Shown piece after piece: positions 1 through 5,673 of a DNA stretch of 5,673 nucleotides; the stretch's first letter is position 1; each line of letters begins with the position of its first letter. Source of the stretch: an uncultured Clostridia bacterium (GTDB taxonomy: Bacteria > Bacillota > Clostridia > Christensenellales > DTU072). The position numbers were made by a program, and so were the translations under genes. Location of the stretch: assembly GCA_934296355.1 (NCBI GenBank), contig CAKRAY010000101.1:1-5673 (forward strand), written 5' to 3'. The notes below the pieces were generated by a model, which saw only the letters and a list, made by a program, of their open reading frames with translations, searched no databases and was not told where the DNA came from.

Positions 1-173
1 GAGAAAGAGAAATAATTATAATGCGTTTCGGCTTAAACGATAATATCTTTTTAACTCAACAAGTGGTTGCTAAAAAACTCGGAATATCGCGTTCTTATAT
101 ATCGAGAATAGAAAAAAAAGCGTTAGCGAAACTGAAAAAAGCAATCGAAGAAGAAAAGATACGATTCGATTAA
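1..173 (+). CDS. RNA polymerase sigma-70 family factor, sporulation type (SigK/SigE-like), 3' end only
   Basis: This is the C-terminal end of a sigma factor whose start lies before the window. The frame opens at base 3 and gives 56 residues before TAA at 171-173. It begins with EREIIIMRFGLN, the usual opening of region 4, and continues with a helix-turn-helix, TQQVVAKKLGISRSYISRIE, then a basic and acidic tail ending KIRFD. Region 4.2 recognises the -35 promoter element. The words RFGLN, GISRSYISRIEK and KALAKL are those of the sporulation mother-cell factors SigK and SigE, with GISRSY-SRIEK nearer to SigK. The vegetative factor and SigG read differently here. The ATG at 21 is an internal methionine and not a start, because the conserved region continues upstream in frame. 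The gene is convergent with rnpB and ends 25 bases before a shared hairpin terminator. Family is secure; the choice between SigK and SigE needs the missing part. Confidence 0.87.
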   Translation, partial: EREIIIMRFGLNDNIFLTQQVVAKKLGISRSYISRIEKKALAKLKKAIEEEKIRFD

Positions 174-197
174 GTGGAAATAATAGCGAGAATAAAT

Positions 198-228
198 AAA
201 AAAAGTTGTCGTATAAGACAACTTTTTT
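198..228. terminator. Bidirectional intrinsic terminator between the sigma gene and rnpB
   Basis: Bases 199-210 can pair with 217-228 around a six-base loop (GTATAA). The core is GTTGTC/GACAAC, flanked by A on the left and T on the right. Read on the plus strand, the stem is followed by six T for the sigma gene. Read on the minus strand it is followed by seven T and then an AT-rich stretch, directly after the 3' end of rnpB. The U-tract is better on the minus strand, so rnpB is probably the main user. The stem core is modest in GC content, so efficiency is uncertain. Confidence 0.78.
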
Positions 229-230
229 CA

Positions 231-545
231 GTTAGTTTGTAAGCCGAGTTCTGTCGAGAATGGTCATCTATCTAGGCGAATCGTTACCGAAACGCTCAAG
301 CGATTGAAGAACTAGTCGGGCAAACTTTGCGTTCCTCTCTTGCATCAAGTGGGGTTTACACGGCCAATTTCGTTACCGAACTGCCGGTGCGCTCTTACCG
401 CACCTTTCCATCCTTACAGCAATACGATTGCTGCGGTTTATTTCTGTTGCACTATCCTTAAAGTCACCTTCAGCGGGCGTTACCCGTCACTCTGCCTTAT
501 GATGCTCGGACTTTCCTCATCTTTCGATGCGACCATTTAACTAAC
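231..545 (-). ncRNA. rnpB: RNase P RNA, bacterial class A, compact form
   Basis: This is the catalytic RNA of ribonuclease P, which removes 5' leaders from precursor tRNAs. The minus strand shows the conserved class A blocks in order: GAGGAAAGTCC (518-508), GTGCAACAGAAA (452-441), GGTGCGGTAAGAGCGCACC (404-386, P13), GTAAAC-CC, CTAGATAGATGACC (275-262) and ACAGAACTCGGCTTAC (254-239). Long-range helices close as expected: P1 pairs 539-545 with 231-237, P2 pairs 531-536 with 260-265, and P5 pairs 500-505 with 342-347. P14 and P18 both end in GUAA tetraloops. Ends are set by P1 and by the promoter upstream. At about 315 nt it is shorter than the 350-400 nt usual for class A; the loss is in P3, a four-base-pair stem with GAAA loop at 529-518, and in P15-P17, reduced to one hairpin at 337-306. 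Plus-strand open frames across it are not genes. Confidence 0.97.
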
Positions 546-551
546 GTTTAC

Positions 552-580
552 ATTTTATCATCGAAACGGAGAAAAATCAA
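552..580 (-). promoter_or_regulatory. Sigma-A-type promoter of rnpB
   Basis: On the minus strand, TTGATT (580-575) is a -35 box and TAAAAT (557-552) a -10 box, separated by exactly 17 bases. The predicted start falls about seven bases on, near 545, which is just where the P1 helix of RNase P RNA begins. The agreement between promoter position and RNA 5' end supports the call. No transcript data are available. Confidence 0.78.
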
Positions 581-583
581 GCG

Positions 584-612
584 TTGTTACTTATGTATAC
601 GCATTTCATAAT
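584..612 (+). promoter_or_regulatory. Sigma-A-type promoter of the cyclic glucan synthase gene
   Basis: TTGTTA (584-589) and CATAAT (607-612) are spaced by 17 bases and match the TTGACA/TATAAT consensus at four and five of six positions. The predicted start, about 619, leaves a leader of roughly 20 bases that holds the Shine-Dalgarno and little else, so no riboswitch fits here. The -35 box is only three bases from the -35 box of the opposing rnpB promoter. An AT-rich region can produce such matches by chance, so confidence is moderate. Confidence 0.62.
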
Positions 613-628
613 GGTTAATAATTTTTCG

Positions 629-636
629 AGAGGTGA
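629..636 (+). promoter_or_regulatory. Ribosome binding site that fixes the synthase start at 641
   Basis: AGAGGTGA matches the perfect Shine-Dalgarno GGAGGTGA at seven of eight bases, with seven bases between its GG and the ATG at 641. An in-frame ATG at 611 would add ten residues, but it has no ribosome binding site and lies inside the predicted -10 box, so it would not be on the transcript. The ATG at 637 is out of frame. Confidence 0.82.
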
Positions 637-640
637 ATGG

Positions 641-3600
641 ATGCTATATCTTATTATTGGTTTTGTATGCGTTATAATATTGGTCGTAACGTTTACGTTA
701 AGAGTCGGCGAAAGGAAAAATAGCGCCGGAGAACGCCAAATTAGAAATTTGACGGATTCGGAAATTATAACTCTTTTGTTCGACAAAGCGAAGACATTGA
801 GAAAAATCGACGGGTTTGCGAATTACGACGCGGCGCCGTACTTATATCGCTCGATAAACAAGTGTTACAAAACAATAAAATCTAAGATATCGTCCGGCAA
901 TCCGTTGACTGACGCGGAAAAGTGGTTTTACGAGAACTTCTATCTTGTTTATAGAAACGTTTTCGATAGAGAACTACGTTTAGAAAAACTGCCCACCTCT
1001 CACGGTTCTATCCGCATACTCGACATTTCGCGCGCCATAGTAGATAATTCTTTGAATAATTTTAGTATTAAAAGAATAGACGACGTATTTAGAAGCATAT
1101 CGTCCGTAATACAGTTAGATTATTCGGAAATTATATCCTTAAAAAAGGCTCTTGCCATAGCGTTACTCGAACAAATATATATACTTGCGAAGAGAATCGT
1201 TTATATAAACGATTGTAAGAAAAGAGCGTTTTCCAAACGCTTACGGTTTACGGATATAGACAAAGACGTTTATATATATTATTTATATGAAAACTCCGAT
1301 AAATCGAGCGATATTTACGAACCACTCGAAAAAAAAGGCATAAACGAAAAAGCGGTAAGAGAAAATTTCAATAAGACAACGCTCCATAATACCGATATGG
1401 CGGAAACGCTTTTTTGCGGAATAAAACTTTTATCAAACGAGTATGACGTTAGTAATTATTTGAAGTTTACCGGTTCTTATCAAGAATTGAAAGACTACGA
1501 TAAGTTAAAAAACGTGTCGTGGAACACGGTTCGCATGTATCTTTCGAAAATATATTTAATTGCGCGCAAAACAAAGGTAAGCGAAGTGTACGTTGCTAAA
1601 AAAGTGAAGGAATTGTCCGAAAGAACGACGCTCGATTATTCGATACTTTTGCTGGATAACGCTATGTCTGTCAGACGATTCGTAAAAGGCGGCGTATATA
1701 AGACAAGAAAGAGAATCGGAATAGGGGAATCGCTCTACGTTACGGCGATAGTAACTATTTCGCTAGGATTAAGCGTCTTAATAGGATGGTTGTTAAAAGA
1801 TATAGTCGTCGGCGTTTTAACATTCGTGCCGATATGGTTTTTGACCGAAAATATTGTAAATTCGTTTTTAAGCCAAATTAAAAATAGAACGGAAAACCCG
1901 ACCATGGCTTATTCCGACATTCCGTACGAACATTCCGCGATGATAGTCGTAAGCGAGTTTATAACGTCCGTCGAGCAATTAAAGGAAAGCATTTTTCACG
2001 CAAAAAGTTTGCTTGACGGCAACAAAGACGATAATCTTTACGTAAGTTTATTGATAGATACAAAACCGTCCGCGCTCTTACAATCCGATTTAGATAACGA
2101 TATAATAAATTATCTATCTAATAGCATTTTAGATAACAATTTTAACGTGTTTTTGAGAAAAAAAGCGTATAACGGCAAAAATTACTCGGCGCACGAAAGA
2201 AAACGCGGAGCAATAACGGCATTAAATAAATTCTTAATTCACAAACAAGATTATGAATTCGCTTACATTTACAATAAATCGGTATTAACGCCGAGATATA
2301 TTATCGTACTTGACGCAGACAACACACTTATGCCCGGAGAAGCAAAAAGACTGATTAACGTTATGGCGCATCCTTATAACGAAAAGTACGATCTTATGAC
2401 TTTGAAAGCAAAATATAGTTTATTTAGTATAAAAAATCTATATAATTATCGATTTTGTTTAGAAAGCGGTAGCGAAGCGTATCCGTATTACGGCGATTTA
2501 TATTATAGATTATTTAACAAGGCGATTTTTTGCGGTAAAGGAATATATCGCTTAAAATCTTTTTATAACAAATTAGAAGAATTGATTCCCGAGAAAAAAG
2601 TGCTATCTCACGATATTCTCGAAGGCTCCGTTTTAACGACGGGTTGCGCGGGAATGTGCTTCGAGGACGCGCCCGAGTCTTTTGTAGCGGATAGAGAACG
2701 CAGAAAAAGATGGCTTAGAGGGGACGTACAGTTGTTGCCGTTCTTATTCGGGAATATGAATAGAGCGAACGGAGAGAAAAACAAAGTAAAGATATCGGTT
2801 ATAAACAAATACGTTATGTTAAAAAACGTTTTTTTTGCGTTAAAAGACAGTTTTTTGCTTGCGTTGATTTATTATTGTTTTTCATCCGATATAAATAATC
2901 TAATCTTTTTGGGAGCGTTACTAATCGCGCCGATTTTATTCTCTTTAATCGGGATAATAAAGGGAGTTTTCTCGGGTGATACCGCTAAACGAACGTTTCA
3001 AAAGTTAAACGTAGCGATGGCGGATAGTCTGGAAAAAATGCTTCTCATTCCGTATTATGCCATTAGCAATTTAACGGTAATTTGTTGTACGTTCGGAAGA
3101 ATGATAACAAAAAAGAATTTATTGGAATGGAAAACGTATTACAGTTCGCAAAAAACAAAAGGTTTTAAGAAGCATGCGGCGGAGTTGCTTCCGTCGTTAA
3201 TAATTAACACGGCGATAGGAATATTATTGGCGATATTTACCGCCACCGGCGTTTACGTAAGTATATATTTAGGAGTTTTCGTTATTTATTATATCTTACA
3301 GTACTGCTTTTCTTTGGTTGAGATTTGTTCGACTTATAAAAACGATCATCTTATCGACAAGGCAAAGGAGTATGCGTATTCGACTTATAAGTTTTTCGGG
3401 TATATGCGTAATCCGGGGCGATTGATAGGGGATAATTTGCAAATAAACCCTTATAAAGGCGAGGCTAAGACGACGTCTCCTACGAATATCGGATTTGCGT
3501 TGCTTGCCGAATTTTGCGCATATTCGCTCGGTTTTATCAACTATGAAGAATGTATAAAGAATTTAAGCGACTTATTGACGGTTGTGGAAAAGTTAAAACG

Positions 3601-5673
3601 CTGGAACGGATTATATTATAATTGGTATCGCATAAGCGATAACGCGCCGGTCAACGACTTTGTATCCAGCGTAGACAACGGTAATCTTGCCATGGCATTG
3701 TTAATAATTCGCGAATTTCTAAAATCCAAGGACGAAAAATTTTTATTCTTAAAAATAGATTTGATTTTGCGCGGGATTAGATTCGAGAATATTTACGATT
3801 CAGATAAACGTTTATTTTATATAGGCTGCTTCGGAGAAAAGAAAAGCGGGCATTATGATTTGCTGGCGTCGGAAGCGAGAATTCTTAGTTTCGTTTATAT
3901 TGCGCTCTATAACGACGTCGACCATTTCGAAGCGTTGAGTAAAGACTATTTATCGCGTAACGGTAACATACTCCTTAGTTGGAGCGGTACGATGTTCGAG
4001 CAGTTAATGCCCGATATATTTTTCGATTTCCCCAAATACTCTGTTATGCGGGAAACTAATAAATATAACGTTCTTTATCAAGCAAGGCATCGAATAAACG
4101 GATTATGGGGCGTAAGCGAAAGCGGTTACTATGCTTTCGACGATAATTTGCTATATCAATACAAGGCGTACGGAATGGATTTCCTTTCTTTGGCGGGAAA
4201 TACTTACGCAAAGGTTATATCGCCGTATTCATCGGCGTTAGGCATTTCATATTACCCTAAAAGGGTTATTACAAATCTTGACTTATTAAAAGAAAAAGGA
4301 CTTTTCGGCGAATACGGATTCTATGAAAGCGTGGATTATCGTAAAAAAGAAAAAATAGTTTATTCTTTCATGACGCATCATCAGGGGATGATTCTTGCTT
4401 CCCTTACTAACTATATTTGCGACGACGTAATTAAAAAAACGTTATTAAAATCGTCAAAGTTTTATGCGGTAAAGGCGTATTACGACTGTTTGCAACCGAG
4501 CGAGCGATATATTGCCAAAAGAGAGAACGAACGTAAACGTCTTGCTTCGGATAATAGCGGATATAGGTTATTCTATAACGACGTTTTATCCGATAAAAAA
4601 GGATGCGTTTTGACTGACGGAAATTATACTGTCGTACGCAATGCGATAGGCGGCGGTTTTTCTTCTTTCGGAAAAAGATATATGAACGTATACTCTTCGT
4701 CATACACGGATTGTAACGGGTTCTATTTTTTTGCCAATATTCGTGACGAATGGGTTACTCCGACCTATTTGCCTTTTGGAAAGAATGCGGAAGATTTTAG
4801 CTTCGGATATACCGATCGCGAAGCGTATTTTTCAAATATTCGATACGATATCACCGAAACGAGCGCGATATTACCGATGATGAACGGCGAAGTAAGAAAG
4901 ATTTTTTTCGATAATGCGGTAAAGAAAATAAGTTTTTATGGTCGAATAGCGTTAGCCGAAAACGATGAATTTCTTGCGCATCCTACGTTTAACGACATGT
5001 TCGTTTCAGTCACTCAAATAGACGCGGAAACGGTAGTGTTCGAAAAGAAGATAAGAGGCGAAAAAGGGAAATCGGTGTATTTGGCCATCAGAGTATTCGG
5101 ACTCGAAAACGTAGAGATGAACTGCAATCGTATGAATTTTATAGGAAGAAACGGAAGTATAGCGAATTCGCGTTTTTTGGATAATAAAAACAAAGATTAT
5201 GCAGCGCTTGGGGACGTGCTTGCGCCGTGCGTCGGAATTACGGGAAATCCGAAGAAAAACGAATGTCAAATCGTAATTTTATACGGAGAAAACGTGAAAG
5301 AATTGACGAATACGATAAGAGATATTCCGCAAGATCCGTATCGGTTCGCATTGCAAATAAAGAATCACGTTACCGTTTGCAAAGAAACTAATTCGCTCCT
5401 CGCTCGCATAGTTTACGGTAAATACCGGAGCGGTCTGTTAAACAACGTTATGCAAAGCGGAAGTAATAATAGATTTAACGATTTTCGCCAAGGGTGCAAG
5501 CCTATATGTTTCAAGTATAGCGGGAATATAAACGCTGTAAATAAATTATGCGACGTTATAGATGACCTAAGATACGTGAACGAAAGAATAAAAGTAATCG
5601 TCTATACCAATCAAAAATTATTTGCTTCGGAAATCGCCATGATTGCGGAAATCTTTGAAAAGCATAACGTTAT
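641..5673 (+). CDS. ndvB: Cyclic beta-1,2-glucan synthase (GT84-GH189-GH94 type), 3' end beyond window
   Basis: One open frame of 1,677 codons runs off the end; family members are usually about 2,700-2,900 residues, so well over a third is missing. The enzyme makes cyclic beta-1,2-glucan from UDP-glucose at the cytoplasmic face of the membrane. Order by residue: membrane anchor 2-20, followed by basic residues; soluble N-domain 21-360 with the family wording LTDAEKWFYENF (89-100); membrane hairpin 365-406; glycosyltransferase 407-735; membrane hairpins 738-777 and 852-890; cyclisation domain about 925-1275; beta-sandwich about 1285-1600; then the lead-in to GH94. Seven membrane segments put the catalytic parts in the cytoplasm. 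All major motifs of GT84 and of the cyclisation domain are intact and no frameshift or stop is seen. It has its own promoter and Shine-Dalgarno, divergent from rnpB. The symbol is by family homology. No exporter (NdvA/Cgt type) is in the window, so the fate of the product is unknown. Confidence 0.93.
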   Translation, partial: MLYLIIGFVCVIILVVTFTLRVGERKNSAGERQIRNLTDSEIITLLFDKAKTLRKIDGFANYDAAPYLYRSINKCYKTIKSKISSGNPLTDAEKWFYENFYLVYRNVFDRELRLEKLPTSHGSIRILDISRAIVDNSLNNFSIKRIDDVFRSISSVIQLDYSEIISLKKALAIALLEQIYILAKRIVYINDCKKRAFSKRLRFTDIDKDVYIYYLYENSDKSSDIYEPLEKKGINEKAVRENFNKTTLHNTDMAETLFCGIKLLSNEYDVSNYLKFTGSYQELKDYDKLKNVSWNTVRMYLSKIYLIARKTKVSEVYVAKKVKELSERTTLDYSILLLDNAMSVRRFVKGGVYKTRKRIGIGESLYVTAIVTISLGLSVLIGWLLKDIVVGVLTFVPIWFLTENIVNSFLSQIKNRTENPTMAYSDIPYEHSAMIVVSEFITSVEQLKESIFHAKSLLDGNKDDNLYVSLLIDTKPSALLQSDLDNDIINYLSNSILDNNFNVFLRKKAYNGKNYSAHERKRGAITALNKFLIHKQDYEFAYIYNKSVLTPRYIIVLDADNTLMPGEAKRLINVMAHPYNEKYDLMTLKAKYSLFSIKNLYNYRFCLESGSEAYPYYGDLYYRLFNKAIFCGKGIYRLKSFYNKLEELIPEKKVLSHDILEGSVLTTGCAGMCFEDAPESFVADRERRKRWLRGDVQLLPFLFGNMNRANGEKNKVKISVINKYVMLKNVFFALKDSFLLALIYYCFSSDINNLIFLGALLIAPILFSLIGIIKGVFSGDTAKRTFQKLNVAMADSLEKMLLIPYYAISNLTVICCTFGRMITKKNLLEWKTYYSSQKTKGFKKHAAELLPSLIINTAIGILLAIFTATGVYVSIYLGVFVIYYILQYCFSLVEICSTYKNDHLIDKAKEYAYSTYKFFGYMRNPGRLIGDNLQINPYKGEAKTTSPTNIGFALLAEFCAYSLGFINYEECIKNLSDLLTVVEKLKRWNGLYYNWYRISDNAPVNDFVSSVDNGNLAMALLIIREFLKSKDEKFLFLKIDLILRGIRFENIYDSDKRLFYIGCFGEKKSGHYDLLASEARILSFVYIALYNDVDHFEALSKDYLSRNGNILLSWSGTMFEQLMPDIFFDFPKYSVMRETNKYNVLYQARHRINGLWGVSESGYYAFDDNLLYQYKAYGMDFLSLAGNTYAKVISPYSSALGISYYPKRVITNLDLLKEKGLFGEYGFYESVDYRKKEKIVYSFMTHHQGMILASLTNYICDDVIKKTLLKSSKFYAVKAYYDCLQPSERYIAKRENERKRLASDNSGYRLFYNDVLSDKKGCVLTDGNYTVVRNAIGGGFSSFGKRYMNVYSSSYTDCNGFYFFANIRDEWVTPTYLPFGKNAEDFSFGYTDREAYFSNIRYDITETSAILPMMNGEVRKIFFDNAVKKISFYGRIALAENDEFLAHPTFNDMFVSVTQIDAETVVFEKKIRGEKGKSVYLAIRVFGLENVEMNCNRMNFIGRNGSIANSRFLDNKNKDYAALGDVLAPCVGITGNPKKNECQIVILYGENVKELTNTIRDIPQDPYRFALQIKNHVTVCKETNSLLARIVYGKYRSGLLNNVMQSGSNNRFNDFRQGCKPICFKYSGNINAVNKLCDVIDDLRYVNERIKVIVYTNQKLFASEIAMIAEIFEKHNV
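1859..2845 (+). other. GT84 glycosyltransferase domain of the synthase
   Basis: Residues about 407-735. Motifs in order: D473 in LLIDTKP, a variant of the family LLTDFxDA; ERKRG at 519-523; the metal and UDP-sugar binding D558-A-D560 in YIIVLDADNTLMPG; CGKGIY at 631-636; LSHDILEG at 655-662, with H657, D658 and E661; and RRKRWLRGDVQ at 687-697. These follow the family pattern WERKRGKL, LDADTQLP, GKGIYD, LSHDLLEG and RRHRWIRGDWQ, so transferase activity is expected. Tryptophan of RGDWQ is V696 here. The domain lies between membrane hairpins, as usual for processive membrane glycosyltransferases. Domain edges are estimates by eye. Confidence 0.88.
3413..4465 (+). other. Cyclisation (transglycosylase) domain, glycoamylase-like, GH189
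   Basis: Residues about 925-1275. Motifs in order: TTSPTNIG (944-951), YNWY (993-996), VSSVDNGN (1008-1015), YDLLASEAR (1072-1080), SWSGTMFEQLMP (1113-1124), WGVSES (1156-1161), YGFYESVDY (1225-1233) and HHQGM (1246-1250). These follow the family pattern closely. In the characterised Clostridia enzyme (Thermoanaerobacter italicus), this domain was shown to close linear beta-1,2-glucan into rings by a retaining mechanism. From memory of that work and of motif spacing, the two catalytic glutamates should correspond to E1078 (ASEAR) and E1160 (WGVSES); both are present. That mapping is not from an alignment. Confidence 0.82.
4490..5671 (+). other. Beta-sandwich domain and start of the GH94 module
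   Basis: Residues about 1284-1677. The first part has the beta-sandwich wording of GH94-type proteins: DGNYTVVRNAIGGGFSSFG (1326-1344), AHPTFNDMF (from 1446) and NFIGR (1499-1503), with DVLAP (1525-1529) where the family has AVLDP. The last 60 residues align with the linker into the GH94 barrel, whose family wording is LW-GISGDLPI followed by a helix and DLVILN; here it reads FRQGCKPI (1615-1622) and KVIVYTN. The GH94 catalytic barrel itself is past the window. In the family it phosphorolyses beta-1,2-glucan and sets chain length; whether it is active here cannot be judged. Confidence 0.68.

Noticed and set aside
21..173. A separate 50-residue helix-turn-helix protein starting at ATG 21
   Set aside because: The sigma region 4 signature continues upstream in frame (EREIII) to the window edge, so the ATG is an internal residue of a truncated sigma gene.
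198..228. Toxin-antitoxin or small RNA hairpin at the sigma/rnpB junction
   Set aside because: A single stem with A and T flanks between two convergent 3' ends is fully explained as a bidirectional terminator.
340..540. Plus-strand open frame of 66 codons
   Set aside because: It lies inside rnpB, antisense to the conserved RNase P RNA blocks, and has no Shine-Dalgarno or protein-like composition.
611..640. Earlier in-frame ATG for the synthase at 611
   Set aside because: It has no ribosome binding site and falls in the predicted -10 box, whereas the ATG at 641 follows AGAGGTGA at ideal spacing.
616..640. Riboswitch or attenuator in the leader of the synthase gene
   Set aside because: The leader predicted from the promoter is only about 20 bases and holds little beyond the Shine-Dalgarno, too short for a structured switch.
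577..786. Minus-strand open frame of 69 codons across the start of the synthase gene
   Set aside because: It overlaps both promoters and the conserved start of the synthase, its residues resemble no family I know, and the plus-strand frame explains the sequence.
2608..2808. Minus-strand open frame of 66 codons
   Set aside because: It is the complement of the GT84 motifs LSHDILEG and RRKRWLRGD, which are clearly coding on the plus strand.
4431..4703. Minus-strand open frame of 90 codons, rich in R, Y and I
   Set aside because: It is antisense to the region between HHQGM and the beta-sandwich; its composition reflects reversed codons of the plus-strand gene.
5006..5269. Minus-strand open frame of 87 codons
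   Set aside because: It is antisense to the beta-sandwich domain including FIGR, and has no start signal or recognisable motif.

Overview
The window looks like a chromosomal piece from an AT-rich, spore-forming Bacillota, most likely an uncultured member of Clostridia. The evidence is a truncated sporulation-type sigma factor, a bacterial class A RNase P RNA, and codon use that combines ATA/AGA/TTA with strong preference for GCG, ACG and TCG. The order or family cannot be fixed from sequence alone; a Christensenellales-like lineage is only a guess.

Layout, left to right. (1) Positions 1-173, plus strand: the last 56 codons of a sigma-70 family factor, covering region 4.2 with its helix-turn-helix, closest in wording to the sporulation factors SigK/SigE. 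(2) Positions 198-228: a hairpin with A-run and T-run flanks, placed to terminate both the sigma gene and the convergent rnpB. (3) Positions 231-545, minus strand: rnpB, an unusually compact RNase P RNA of about 315 nt. (4) Positions 546-640: a short divergent intergenic region with two back-to-back sigma-A-type promoters, one for rnpB and one for the next gene, and a strong Shine-Dalgarno. (5) Position 641 to the end, plus strand: one uninterrupted frame of 1,677 codons that runs off the window. It encodes the N-terminal part of a cyclic beta-1,2-glucan synthase (Cgs/NdvB type).

The synthase is a membrane-anchored multidomain enzyme. Its order is: N-terminal anchor and soluble N-domain, membrane hairpin, GT84 glycosyltransferase, two more membrane hairpins, a cyclising transglycosylase domain (glycoamylase-like, now GH189), a beta-sandwich, and the beginning of a GH94 phosphorylase-like module whose catalytic part lies beyond position 5673. 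The expected work is to polymerise UDP-glucose into beta-1,2-glucan on the cytoplasmic side, close the chain into a ring, and trim chain length with the GH94 part. No exporter gene is in the window.

The three genes are not an obvious pathway. The main points for a second look are the face-to-face promoters shared by a housekeeping RNA and a very large glycan synthase, the reduced P3 and P15-P17 parts of the RNase P RNA with no visible GGU motif, and degenerate wording where the GH94 module begins. I found no evidence of mobile elements, CRISPR, tRNA genes, or a clearly new system.
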